A stretch of 64,000 bases of DNA from Magicicada septendecula (Eukaryota > Arthropoda > Insecta > Hemiptera > Cicadidae): the NCBI GenBank assembly GCA_034769895.1, contig CM068375.1, positions 252,009,542 through 252,073,541 on the forward strand. The letters are read 5' to 3'. This document shows positions 21,381 to 33,099 of the stretch, in pieces (within the stretch, counting starts at the first letter, position 1; every line of letters begins with the position of its first letter). Made by a program: the position numbers and the translations under genes. The notes beneath the pieces are model-generated. The model saw only the letters and a program-made list of their open reading frames with translations. It made no database searches and was not told the origin of the DNA.

Positions 21381-23746
21381 ACTTTTAACATACACTTATA
21401 CAGAGCACATACAAAGCTTCACGTTACAAATTGACGCCAACAACGTGTGGCAAAATAATTACACACAGAAGGAAGCGTCGCAAAGAGCGTCACGTTACAA
21501 TATATATATATATTGCAACGATACAGCCATATGCTGTATTAGGCATTGATTTAAATAAATATAAAATTTGTAGAATTATTATAAGTTAAGGGTAAATGGA
21601 CAGGTCTGAGATTGTAAAAATATTTCATTGTTATATTAGGGGAGAAATTAACAAGCAAGGAACACCTGCTCAATTGTATGTGTGTTAGTGATGCATGTAC
21701 AGACAGGAATCTCAGCTACCCGCCCCAAGTAATTAATAAAATAATTATTTAATTCCACTGTGTAAAAACTAATTAGTTTATAAACAAACAAAAGGCACCA
21801 AAGTGTGTGTAAATTTTATAGTTATCCGCAGTGAGAAAATGACGTTAATACAGTGAGTGCTTAATCAAATTAGCTATGATTTGTGCTATCTCGATTCCGT
21901 GCAAAACATTGCTATTTGCTAATAATTGCAAATATATGAAAAGGTTCGGGAGTGGGGGCTATCAGGTGTTCTGCAGGTATCGACAGGACGATTTTGGAGC
22001 CAACTGGCGCGGAATCTCGAGAGGGTATAAATTAAGGGTTCGACCGAAAACCCTTCTCTTCTTTTCAAGACACAGTTGCAGTCGGACATGCTGTCCGTCG
22101 GCAGAACAGTTTTATTTTTTTTTCAAGTCTCATTAACGAACTAATAAGACGTTCAACAATTAGGTTGACAATATTTCGGAAAGCGTAAAGTACCGGGACC
22201 GTTTTAAGTCTACAAAGAGTATCTACGGAGAAGCTACCAGAGCGACGAGGGATGCTGGACGTTAGACGATGTTCTTTTGGACGCCTAACCGACTTTTAAG
22301 ATCCACCTTGCAGCAGATAGCAATTCTCTGATGCGGACCACACACTGCTGGAGATCGACGCTGGACTCTAGACATATCCAGGACCACGCCAGGACAGGAG
22401 GAATGGAAAACCAACTCTGGACAATGCTGGACCCCGTCAATAAGTCGTAAGATCATCAGAACTCGAGGTGACATGCATATTGCATTTATAAATGATTTTA
22501 AAAAAGAGCTCATAAAGACTATATCAAAAGACAATAAATTAAAACAAAGAAAAAGTTATAATTAGAAATAATATTTTAGAAATGTAGATAAATGTTTAGT
22601 CGTAAGAATGAGCGATCGCATATAAAGAAATAAGAAAAAAAAAGAATTTAAAGTTGAGAGAGTAGATTTTGTTTATCAAAGTAAATAGTTAAATTGATTT
22701 GATATTTGCATTATAGAAAAGAATAATTTAAATTTGAATATAAAACAAATGCCAGTCTAAAAGTAATTAATATAAATTTAAATTTAATTTTAAACATTGG
22801 TATAGACTGAGGTCAGATCTGAATTAAAAGAATTCAATTCAAATTACATTTTAATTTTATTTTTTTATTAGTAAATCAAATTATTAACATGTCTAGATTA
22901 AGATTATTAACATGTCTAGATGTAAGAGGGTTTTAAATAAGTGTAACACCGTATAGTATAAGAGATAAACATTTAATAATGATTAATATTTTGACCGAAG
23001 ATTGAGTAAACAATAAATATGAATTTTTAAATACTCATAAATCTAATACTCTTATTATAATTACTCCTGAACTCCAATTACACATACACGTTATTTGTAT
23101 TGTTATAATTTTGTCGCCCGTCAACGTATGGCACGACACACTTACATTTAATAACGTTGTATCGTTATAATAAATGTCGCCCATGAACGTGGAGCACGAA
23201 ACGCCTACATTTAATAATTAATGTATGCTCTATGATTACCAATGTTTTATAATTTATATGTTATAGCTAATATTATATTTTAATTAATTTTGTATGGTAG
23301 CATATTTTAAATTGTTGTGTATTGTATTGTAATAACACAACTGGCGCCCACCGCTGTGGGTATAGCTGTGTCATATTTTAACATGAATTAATGACTCCAA
23401 GGTGGGAGGTTTTTAATAAGTTCTTTTCTAAAATAAACACATTTGTTTCACTGTAAGATTTTAGTATTCTGACACATTATTTCAGTTTATCGCTAAGTTC
23501 TGTTGCGTTCATAAATACTTATCTATGAACATTTAATGTTGAAGCCAGACGAATAAAGATTAAAAATAAGGGAAACAAAGAATGAAAGACGTGACCCGTA
23601 AACTTTAAAATGTTTATTGCCTAAAAGAAGCTGGCGTATACGCTCGCCATGGTCGTTAAAGTGTTCAATTTGCAATGCTAATTTACATTAATTTTTTGTT
23701 ATTTTATTTAATTAGCTACATATTAATTGTATAAAAATTGTTTACA
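21381..23746. other. Non-coding region with LTR-like features
   Basis: No gene is recognised. A GC-richer block (21880-22470) contains TATAAATTAAGG at about 22026, which could be a TATA box. A primer-binding-site-like TGGCGCCCACCG sits near 23342, with two related motifs upstream. These would suit the long terminal repeat and primer site of a retroelement whose body is missing, but no TG...CA boundaries or gag/pol remains were found. A short AACATGTCTAGAT repeat occurs twice at about 22887-22921. Confidence 0.35.
23105..23215 (+). repeat. Two tandem ~64-bp units carrying a PBS-like motif
   Basis: TGTCGCCCGTCAACGTATGG and TGTCGCCCATGAACGTGGAG start about 64 bp apart (about 23112 and 23176), each followed by an ACG...C(C/T)TACATTTAATAA block. 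Both resemble the tRNA-complementary primer sites of retroelements, as does TGGCGCCCACCGCTGTGGG near 23342. Confidence 0.6.
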
Positions 23747-24845
23747 TTAAACATTACTAAATAATACAAATTTACTTAACTTTTGGCGGACACCAAACTT
23801 AGAGAAGGTAGCTGCAGCAGTTCTCTCCTTAGCAATATCATAGCACAAGATTTTATAAAATAATGTCCCTATTAATTTGATAAGTTTCACGTCATGGCTG
23901 TCTTCAAGAAAATCATTGTTTAAAATATCTTTTCTAAACACTGTGGTGGCAAAGGTTTTGCAAGCTGATATAATAATTTTTTTGATACTAAGTTTACTGT
24001 CAGATATAATCAATAAATTATACATAAATTTTACAATCTTTAAAACGTCTGATGATGCTCTAATTAATTTTCCGCTTGACACAAAGTCAGTAAAATGAGT
24101 GTAATTCTCAAGTTATTGTCATCTGTTATCAGTAAATGAATGTGCACTCTTCACACCTTAACTTCGAAATAATTTTTTTTACAATAAAGCCACACAGATA
24201 ATAAAGAATGTTATCCTTATAGTATGACCTAACGTCTTTAACCCTATTCATAATGCCCTTAAAGTTTTCAATTTCTTCAATATCCGTTTCGTTGAAATCT
24301 TTCTCTACTTCTGAAAAACTCATTTTTGAAGTTTGGTTAATGAAATCAAGATCTAAACAATTACTTTTGTTAGATACCTGGACGCTGTTCAACATTAGGA
24401 TTGTTATTATGTCCTCCACTGGATCTAATACAAGAAAACAAGAGTTCCAAGTTGTCTTGAAAAAACTTGTAAGTCAAAATATATTTGTAGTGTAACTCAT
24501 CCAATAAAACGGTTTTTAAATATTTTATAGAAATTATATTATAAATATAAATAAATTTTATATTTTAAATATATTACCAAGCGCAAAGATTTTCTTGGGT
24601 GTTTTATATCGCAATGCCATCTTATCATTTATAAATTATTTAAATACTCTTGCTTACAAGGGACGGTATTTAATTCAACTGACTGTATCCAAGCCACAAA
24701 CAACAGGCCTAGAAACGGAATCCTATAATGTTAGGCATTTTTCTAACATTTTTGTGTCACTATCCTCATTAATTTTTTTAATGGGCCCTTTAGAGTTTTT
24801 CCATAAGGATCTTACTATTGAAGTAATCAAACAATGCATCTGATA
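23747..24845 (-). pseudogene. P-element/THAP9-like transposase relic (C-terminal part)
   Basis: 24129-24419 encodes KSNCLDLDFINQTSKMSFSE, then DNILYYLCGFIVKKIISKLR and CEECTFIY. This matches the Y-x-x-G-(F/Y)-(I/V)-V-K/R-K...C-x-x-C segment typical of P-element and THAP9-type transposases near their C-terminus. After a frameshift, 23747-24125 continues with ENYTHFTDFVSSGKLIRASS and a run of hydrophobic, lysine-rich residues typical of the final part. Upstream, 24770-24845 in shifted frames gives FDYFNSKIL and WKNSKGPIKK, fitting the conserved region before it. The N-terminal THAP and catalytic parts are absent and no TIRs were seen. Several frame changes rule out function. Confidence 0.65.
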
Positions 24846-25386
24846 TTCTTATAAACTCAGTAAGAATAATATTTTTTATTGGTAGGTTGGGCTCCAAATT
24901 CTACATGATTTTTATTCATTAAAACTCTATTGCGTCTGCTACCCCTGCTCTTAGTATTTGTGCTGCTATTTTATATATGCTTATCTGACAACTTGTTACC
25001 AAACTTTAAACCTTGTTCTTTTTGCAGATTATTTAATCTTTTAATGTACTTAAACTCTATAATTCCTTGATCAGGCACAAATTTTTAGGAGAACTGCCCC
25101 AATGTACGTGGTTCGGAACGTTTTCTGCCGTTCATTTTGTCTGTCAGGACGCGATCCATATAGTATACATCGATGGGCCAGACAGACCGAGTCGTGGTAA
25201 CCTTGATTATCGATATTATTATTAACACCTGTCGTTTCGTCCATTATGTATTGTGGCACCATCAGTGGAAATGTCAGTCTCAGCGTTGCCACAGACGATG
25301 TGACCTCGTAGAATGGGGGAAACGTTTGTTGCTAATAGTTATGCCGATAACGGTTAAGTATTGATAACAGAAAAATATGTTGTTAT
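24846..25386. other. AT-rich sequence, no gene recognised
   Basis: Spacer between the P-like relic and the TIR-bounded element that follows. I see nothing in it. Confidence 0.4.
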
Positions 25387-25414
25387 ACTGTCTGGCCGCG
25401 ATTGGAGTGCGCGG

Positions 25415-26777
25415 CTTGGCGTCCCCACCACTAGACCGGCAGATGCATTGTTACTACTTATTTTTTTTATAGTACTATCCATTCAGTATGTACATTCAGA
25501 AATATGAAGTACACATTTTTATAAATTTCTTTTTGTAATGTAATTCTACATCTTATGCTGCTCATTCTGTTATAAATTAATATAACAGATGTCTATATGT
25601 CTGTCATATGTCTATAATATAATTTTGTTGATCATAAAAAAATATTTTATCAATTTTTGTTCACCCGTGCAAATTAGTGCAACATTTCAATCAACCAGTG
25701 ATTGCAATCCTAATATGAAACTTATGGAGTTCATTTTTATAACGTTTTATTCAAAATAATATTTTCTTTATTATGAACATATTTTGATTGTCATAACATT
25801 ATAAATAGATTTTTGGTCGAATTATTATCTCTGTAATTTTTAAATTCTGTCAGTAAGTGTATTACAATTTGTCGTCTGTGAGGAAGTTTTTTATTTCTAA
25901 AGATAGACATATAGTGTAAGCGAGAAGTTGTAGTAAATAGTCCAAAGTTATTTTTAATGCAAATTCCAATATCCTACTGCCGATGGTTCAGACAGAATAC
26001 GTCGTTATTCGAAAAGCTTATACCGCACGCCTCTGGTGACAAGCGAGCCGCTACCGCCACAAAACAAATAGGCCTACTTATGGATGACAATAAAAGAACA
26101 TAGTCTACGTCGTTTTTACTCTTTTAATAAAGGTGTAACAACCAAAACACGTGTCCGATGACAATAAAAATTATGAAACAAAACTATGTGCTTTTTGTAT
26201 TGTGTTAATACAATAATATAAGAATTACTTTACAGGAAACACTAGTTTTAGAAACAAATGTGTCGTGTTGAAGGCCATCCAATCTGTCACAAAGGGAAGG
26301 CTTTTCGACATATTTATGACGGGGCATTGTTTGGTGTATACCCTTACACCCGGCGACCACTTTGGTGTTATAAAAAAAGTATAGTAACTGCTGTTTTTGG
26401 ATGTCGTTTTGTCATTCTGTTCCATGAGTTAAAGTTAGTAGTGATCGGTGTTTATACTTAGTGTATATGTTTAATTTCTTATTAATTGAATAGCGTTTGA
26501 ATTTTTTGCTCTGAGATAATTAAGATAATTAATTGCTCTAAAATTGAAAAAAAGTTGCCCTCCTACTTTTTCGTAATTTTCTTTACCTAAAAAAACGATT
26601 GACTCTCTTCGAATGTGACAGCCTGGCTTGGGACAGGCATATTTTCCCATAGAAGTGAGAAAATATGGCGAGTTACAACTTTTTTTCATATTTTTTATTT
26701 TAAAATTTTTATATTAAACATTAAAATTTTATTTTCTATTAATTTATATTAACTTTTACTTTCTAAATATCTTCCTC
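25415..26777. other. Non-coding half of the DD~83E transposon
   Basis: About 1.36 kb between the left TIR and the 3' end of the transposase reading. No motif is recognised. Short open frames (e.g. 26225-26461 on both strands) are unconvincing. Confidence 0.4.
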
Positions 26778-28160
26778 TTAATCTTCCGACAAGTCACTGA
26801 GGCCGCTCTCTTCACTGTCTTCTTCCTCGCTCACAGCGATGACAAACTGATCTAATGCATTTTCCATTAGTCCGTCTTTTTCCCAATATTCATTTTCCAA
26901 CTTCTTTATGTGGTCACAGCATTTTTTCCAGTCTTCATTGGTGACGTGTTTAATGGCCTCTTCTGAAAGCTGGAGAAGGCGCTGAATTCTTAAATCTCCA
27001 ACATTATTTTCCCGAACGAATCTTTTCATTATTGCCCATATTAATTCTATGGGGTTTAATTCGCAGTTGTAGGGCGGGAGGCGTACTACTTCGTGTCCAT
27101 ATTGTGCGAAGATTCTATCGATCTTGTAGTCTACTTTAGTCGGTTTATTTTTCTCAGTTAGTTCGTACAGTACAGGTTTGCTCATTTCCACGACAGTTGG
27201 AATGTTCGACTTTGTCAGCCATTCGACCATTGTCTTTTTTGTATCATACCTATTCGGGACCTTGTTCTCTATTTTGCTGTGGTAGGGAGCAAAGTATCCA
27301 TGATGACGACACTGTTAGCAGGCAAGTTGGGGATGACCTTCTCTGTTACCCACTTCGAAAAATTGTCGTAATTCATTTGACCGTGGTAATCCCCAGTAGC
27401 CACATCAGCCCTAAAGAACAGTTAGGCCCCAGGTAGAAATCCCTCCTCAGAGCCAATACCAACAACAATAATCCTATTACTTCCACTAACACACTCCATC
27501 GCTTCAACGACACCGGGTCCTTGCCAGCACTTACGAAACGTTAGGTTGGAGTCGATCCATGACTCATCAAGAAAAAATATGTTTCGATTGTCCTCTCGTA
27601 TTCCTCGCATACGCATCAAATATCTACACCGCCAATCAATTATGTCGTGTCTCTCCACTAAAAGTTTCCTCTTGCTCACAGCTCTTTTCCGTCTGAATCC
27701 CATTTCTTTCAGTATCTCTCTCAGTTTAGTTCGTTCAAATGGAAAATTAATTTTCACCTTCAGTTCATTAATAAGTTTCCGCACAGATGGGATTGTCTTC
27801 TTGACTAAATAAACCTTCGATAGTTGACTTTATTATGTTTCTATCGAAACTGTCGACTTCTTTGGGAATCCTTGTTGGAGCTTTCCTTTTTTTGCTCGGT
27901 GAAATTACGGTTCCCTCAGTTTGTAGCTCCCGATGAATTGCCTGAAGTTTTCTTCTAGGCATACCTGTATATGCTTCTGCTCGTTTAGTCGGGCTACTGA
28001 AAGGGAACATGAGTTTCATGTCCAAACGCTCTTTTTCCATGGCGGACATCACGTTTCCTAGAACCTTCCTTTCTTTCTCGTGAATCACGTACCTCTTAGA
28101 TGGCCCGGGTGAAGATGTTTCACTCCTGATCATACTGGTCAAAAGTTCGAAAGGAGACAC
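26778..28160 (-). pseudogene. DDE transposase of the IS630/Tc1/mariner superfamily (DD~83E), broken
   Basis: This would catalyse TA-targeted cut-and-paste transposition of its own element. Three readable blocks occur on the minus strand. 28160-27768 gives an N-terminal region with RRKLQAIHRELQTEG. 27784-27422 gives INFPFERTKLREILKEMGF and the first catalytic aspartate in NIFFLDESWIDSN. From 27421, past an in-frame TAA, ADVATGDYHGQMNYDNFSKW leads to the second aspartate in NSVVIMD. After a frameshift near 27290 the frame regains PYHSKIENKVPNRYDTKK and MVEWLTKSNIPTVVEMSKPV, and reaches the glutamate in LPPYNCELNPIELIWAIMKR. The last aspartate and the glutamate are about 83 residues apart counted across the frameshift, far more than the 34-39 of ordinary Tc1/mariner. 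This resembles the DD82E group called Sailor. The acidic C-terminus (EEEDSEESGLSDLSED) ends at 26778. Lesions: a frameshift near 27785, a stop at 27422-27424, a frameshift near 27290. Confidence 0.85.
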
Positions 28161-28639
28161 AATACACGGTCTCCGTATGGAGACTCCGTAAGGAGTCTAG
28201 TAACTAAATTCTATTAACTAATAAGTAATAAACTCAATTATATACAATTAATAAGTAATACAGAAATCTCAATTATATACACGCCGTTTACGCGCCGACA
28301 GCTGATACGGGAATGAGGAGCAGGGAGCGCGTTGTGAGTGTTAAGTATGGGAAAAGGTAGTACAAGCGACAAGCCTGCCCATTCCCCCACTTTACCTACC
28401 CTGCGCACTCCAATCGCAGCCAGACAGTAGTATTAATATTAAATTACGCTTCCTGTTTGTAAATCAGTCAAAACGAATTAGTAACGTAGATGATGAAATA
28501 AAAGCTCGAAGATTGCAATAAAATATAGGCCTACAGCTTTGCACGTTTCGACTGGCCATTTATACGCATCATTGGCTTAGAGTCTCCCTTAAAATTGTCG
28601 ATACCAAGGTACCGATATGGAGATATGTTCACTGAATTA

Positions 28640-29170
28640 TAATTCAACATCGTCACCCACACCATGGGCCTCAACTTCGCTCAGGATTTTCCTCCAAACT
28701 TCCCTATCCTTAACCAATGTCTACCAATTTTTCACTCCAAGTACTTTCACACTTCACACTTCTAGAATTCCATGAATCCATGGTACTCTGTGGATTCCAC
28801 GTCCTCTCTTTCCTTCTGGTGTGCATTTCATAATCCTCGTAAGAACATTAATTCATTAATTCAGAAACATAATCCTCGTAACTCATTAATTCTCTGTCCA
28901 TGTCCTGCCCATCTCAGCCTAGCTATCCTAATTGATGTCACAATATCAAGCGATCCATATAACTCATAGAGCTCTCTGTTGTACCTTATTCTCCACTCTC
29001 CACCTTTTCTGATGGATCCATAAATATTCCTAAGTATTTTTTTCAAAAGATGCAAGTCGAAACAGGTCGCCCTGTGTCAGTACCAATGTTTCACTTCCGT
29101 ACATCACGACCGGTTTTACTGAAGCTCTATATAGTCTAGCTTTGGTTTCACGGTGTAAAAGTTGTGAGAA
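28640..29170 (-). pseudogene. LINE (RTE-like) endonuclease-reverse transcriptase, C-terminal fragment
   Basis: On the minus strand, 29150-29060 reads RLYRASVKPVVMYGSETLVL in one frame. 29055-28861 reads ILRNIYGSIRKGGEWRIRYN with RELYELYGSLDIVTSIRIAR and LRWAGHGQR. This is the classic post-polymerase tail of insect non-LTR retrotransposons. About 28640-28730 adds a readable IWRKILSEVEAHGVGDDVEL tail. Multiple frame changes show a dead 5'-truncated copy. Confidence 0.75.
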
Positions 29171-29985
29171 TTTATAATTACACATCTTCATTATACTGTG
29201 CACAGGAAATGGGTCATGTTAGGTCAGTCTGAATTCTGACGTTAGGAGTCACGTGTAGCGTAATATGGCTAATGTTTCGCTGTGTCGACTCTCAAGTACT
29301 AGTTACATTTCTTAAACTAAGAAAAAACGTAATCTCTCATATTGAAATAATTATGACACTGTACGTACGATCGTTTGTTGGATATTTGTCTGGACACAAA
29401 GTTGGCCTACTGTACGGTTGGACGCGATCCGTACAGTTTAGCCCACCGCTGCTCACTAATACTACCACGCACCAGCCACTTGTCCTACATAGACAAGTAT
29501 TCTTGGCACGTAGCACTTTATTGTGACGGCTGTAATTAGAAAAGTAATTATATTTTTCTAAATGTAATTTGCGAAGACAGATTCGTACAGCCATTAGAGT
29601 AATATTACTTCGGTATAATGAGGGTAATAACGATTCTTTATAACGAGTACTGCGTTTTTGCACCCTTGCGTGTGAGTGCGCGCGCGCAGTTGTTATGTGT
29701 ATTGGTTTTACATCATGTATGCCTCTGTACGTTATACGTATGAAAAGTATGAAATTTTCTGTTTAAATTACACTGTACGTTTGGGTCTGTGCAACCGAGC
29801 CAAGCGTGGCGGGAATAATCGAGAAAAACTTGCCCGCGTTAACTGAAGCTCCAACTGCCTCTTAGTTGTCTCTTAGAAACTGTGACATTTAGAATTTTAT
29901 CCCCCCCCCCTCAAATCCGACACCCTCACTTACAAGAATAACTGAAAAGTAATAAAACTAAACTAAACACCCACAGTAACACACA
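29171..29985. other. Non-coding sequence, no gene recognised
   Basis: Contains only short open frames without motifs. Confidence 0.4.
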
Positions 29986-30293
29986 GTACTGACCAGCGCC
30001 GGATTTAGAGTGTGCGGACCCCTAGGCTGAAGTTGTGGTGCGGGCCCCCTCCTTTTCAGTCGTAACAAATTCTGGGGAACAGATTTTTTTTATAAGCGTA
30101 GGGAAACTATACCAAATTTAAGTCCGGGTAAAAAGTGTATAGAGGAATAATAAATTAACTCTACTAGGACAATGAGACGAAATAGCTTTTATTACAGTTA
30201 TAAATGTTGTTACAATCTTTTAATTTTTATGTGGTGCGGGCCCCTAGGCTGCAGTCTAGTCAGCCTACCCTTAAATTCGGCCCTGGTACTGAC
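29986..30293. mobile_element. hAT MITE with perfect 8-bp target duplication
   Basis: The direct repeat GTACTGAC flanks the element at 29986-29993 and 30286-30293. The element itself (29994-30285, 292 bp) has inverted ends: the left is CAGCGCCGGATTTA and the complement of the right is CAGGGCCGAATTTA. Two internal GGCCCCCT/CCTAGG-type GC-rich segments (30035-30052 and 30235-30252) add subterminal symmetry. It is non-coding and must have relied on a hAT transposase made elsewhere. Confidence 0.9.
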
Positions 30294-31502
30294 TAAAATA
30301 TACAGTAATGTCGTAGATCTATAATATTTATTACAGTAAAATGTTATATTATTAACAACAACTGAACTGATTGAAATATAGATTTTTGATTTTGGTACTT
30401 TCAAAGTTATAAAAATATAAATAATATATAAAAAATATATGATTAGGCTTTAAAAATAAACGTTAGTTTATAATGATTTGATATCCTGCTACAGAGGTTT
30501 TCTCATTTCATTGCAGCAAAGTGTGTAATTACACTACTGAAATCAAGTTTTCATGAACTTCATTGTTCTATGGAGAGAAGAGATAAACTAAGCGTTTTCT
30601 GACACCGTTGGTCGCTGGTATTTTTTTATAATGGGAAACCTGCTAAATACTCGCATACTCGCTCTCCATCAGCTACGGAATTGGAATATGCAAAACATTC
30701 TATCTGCTATATAAATCTTCAGAACAGTGCCTTCTGGCTGAAGTCTGCAGAGGAGTTTAAAACTTTAGGGCCTCCTGACGGCCACATACACGTCATAAAC
30801 ACATTCCACCTGTGCAGGATCATTGTTGTGCTTTATTCAGTCTTGACTGCTGTTCATTTGTACTAAACCCTAAGCCAAATTTTATTCAAACCATTTTCGT
30901 AACGTTACGGATATTTTTACCTTATTAAAACGTTACTTCGTGACGGGGCCCAATATACGTGTCCCTTTTGCAGGCTTCGAGTTAGGTGACTCGTCGCGAA
31001 AACATTAGCCTCTCTAACTGTAAGCCCTAGGGCGGAATGCATGTATGTCTAAACCGAGATATTCCTCAGCTTTGCTATTATCAGAACCTCGAAGCGTTGC
31101 CACTACATCACTGTAATCCGTAATATAAAGAAAACACGACATACAATTTGCTTCGTAGGCCTATTTCCCTCCATTGTTTTGGTAACCGTCCATTACACGA
31201 TAGTGTCGTGTAAGCTTATATTACGTTATATTCTCCTAAGGGCGTCGTACGATTATCCAAATTATTCTCTGTAGGTTCCATAGGTGTTCTATGTTATTTT
31301 CTCCCTAAGTATTCCATCCGCTCGTTAGTCTATTTATCTTTTGATATAAGAAAACGTTGAAAATTCGTCTTCTGTATTTGTATATCTTTCACAGTGGACT
31401 CTCGTGTATCTTGTTACTGCTTGTAGAGATCTCGTTTGTATAAGCTACCTGTATGTAGATTTCTGTACACTTGTCTCCGTAACGTCCTGGTACGTTGCCC
31501 GT

Positions 31503-31615
31503 GCTGCTTCTTCTTCCCCTCCTCCACCACCACCACCACATCCTACTCCTCCTCCTCCTCCTCCCCCTCCTCCTCCTCCTCCCCCTCCTCCTCCCCTCCG
31601 CCTCCTGTGTTTCTT
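31503..31615. repeat. Pyrimidine-rich (CCT)n-type tract
   Basis: About 110 bases almost wholly C and T on the plus strand, with CTC/CCT/CCA triplet periodicity. Confidence 0.9.
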
Positions 31616-31867
31616 GTTCCTTTTTGGTTAATGTCCATGTCACGTCTGCCCGTTACGCACCGCATTCTGACTATCGACAGTCACAGTTTACGGCTAACGA
31701 CTAAACACCCTCCCCGCACATCTGTACATAAGGCCGTCTGACAAGTGAAACATTAAATTGGGTTTCTAGTTTCTACAATAGAGGCACTTTGTAAGTTACA
31801 GTTTGTTATTCTCGAAAAACGATTTAATTTTAATTGTTTTAAAACGTTTCTAAAAGTTCTCTAGTCT

Positions 31868-31973
<106 letters not shown>

Positions 31974-32872
31974 AACGTTTCTTGTTTTCCGGTTTATTGA
32001 ACTTCTGTCCAACCAGTTTAGACAATAGTTCCCACGAAGAAATATTCTGTTGGCATTTTAAAATTATCTGAGAAAATAGAGTTAAAAATGTCTGTTTTTT
32101 TTTTCTCAAGAAGTGCGATCAGTTTTGAGGAGAGATGAACGTCGGATACAGCGTAACGCTAAGCAATGACGCTACACCTAACTGCGCACGGTAGATAGGC
32201 CTATATCCAGTGTGCACGATACAATAGAGATGTTATAACTATAAATTCAGTGAACACATCTCCCTACCGCTTTCTCAGTAACAACAAGGTTTTGTTTCAA
32301 AGGAGACCGTAATCAGCAGATCTGTAAACGAATGACTAATCGAGACACGCAAAGGTGTACGTCGAGATGCCATTTTCGAGCTTCTAATTCGACATGTACG
32401 CTGTTTGGGACCTCCCAACATGTATTATTTGGTCGAATTGATGAACAAGAATTTCATCAAGAAGGTGTATCTTTCTGTTAACTTTTTATTGACATTATTA
32501 TTGACAACAAACTTTCGACCATTCTATGAAGTGGCATCCTACTATTAAATGTAGAAAATATATGTTGTGTTTTATAAACCAAAATAGTTTAACACATTGG
32601 CAGTGATAACTGTAATATTATAAAATTAGTAAAACCGATTACGTATTGTGTTTTAGAATTAAATTATGAATTAAGCGATGATACGTTTTGAGTGGTAATA
32701 CGGGGTCTTCCAAGCGGGTGAAGAGAAGTAATAAGCTGACACAAGTGCATTTCTTCTTCGTCTTTTTGTTTTATCTTCTTAGAACTTTCCTCTAAGAGGT
32801 CAGTTGTTTTTCGAATTAATAACTAAAATTACCTTATTTTGTCCGCCTTGTGACTTCTTATAATTTTTCTAT

Positions 32873-32904
32873 GACGCGTTTCAGAGCGTATGCTCCATCA
32901 TCAG
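32873..32904 (-). ncRNA. Hammerhead-like motif of the Penelope-like element
   Basis: Read on the minus strand: CTGATGA (32898-32904), then a possible stem GGAGC/GCTCT with an ATAC loop, then GAAAC (32878-32882) and GCGTC. CUGAUGA plus a stem plus GAAA is the conserved core of hammerhead ribozymes, and hammerheads are known in Penelope-like element terminal repeats. A one-base T between the core and stem II, and an unverified stem III, make activity uncertain. Confidence 0.45.
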
Positions 32905-33099
32905 ATATATATTAAAATAAAACTATCACTCCTACCGAGATCGTCACATGATATAAAATGTCAAAATTTTTGCATACAAACAGCGCGCGGAAGTAGGGTG
33001 CGCACCCGTTCACGTTCAATTTGCCGCTACGTTGTCTTATTACCGGCGAGCAGTTTCAAGGCCGTATCTTACAAGTGGTTTGAAGCAACGTTTAGTTGA

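Larger units (their letters stand above)
25389..28427 (-). mobile_element. IS630/Tc1/mariner-superfamily DNA transposon, wide DDE spacing
   Basis: The element is 3039 bp, flanked by TA on both sides (25387-25388 and 28428-28429). Terminal inverted repeats begin CTGTCTGGC. The first 25 bases (25389-25413 against the complement of 28403-28427) match with a single mismatch. The transposase lies on the minus strand in the right half (26778-28160). The left 1.35 kb (25415-26777) is AT-rich without a recognised gene and may be a long 3' region or contain a further insertion. Confidence 0.9.

Noticed and set aside
31389-31741. Proline-, serine- and arginine-rich open frames on both strands
   Set aside because: Direct translations of the CCT-rich tract; no unique coding sequence around it.
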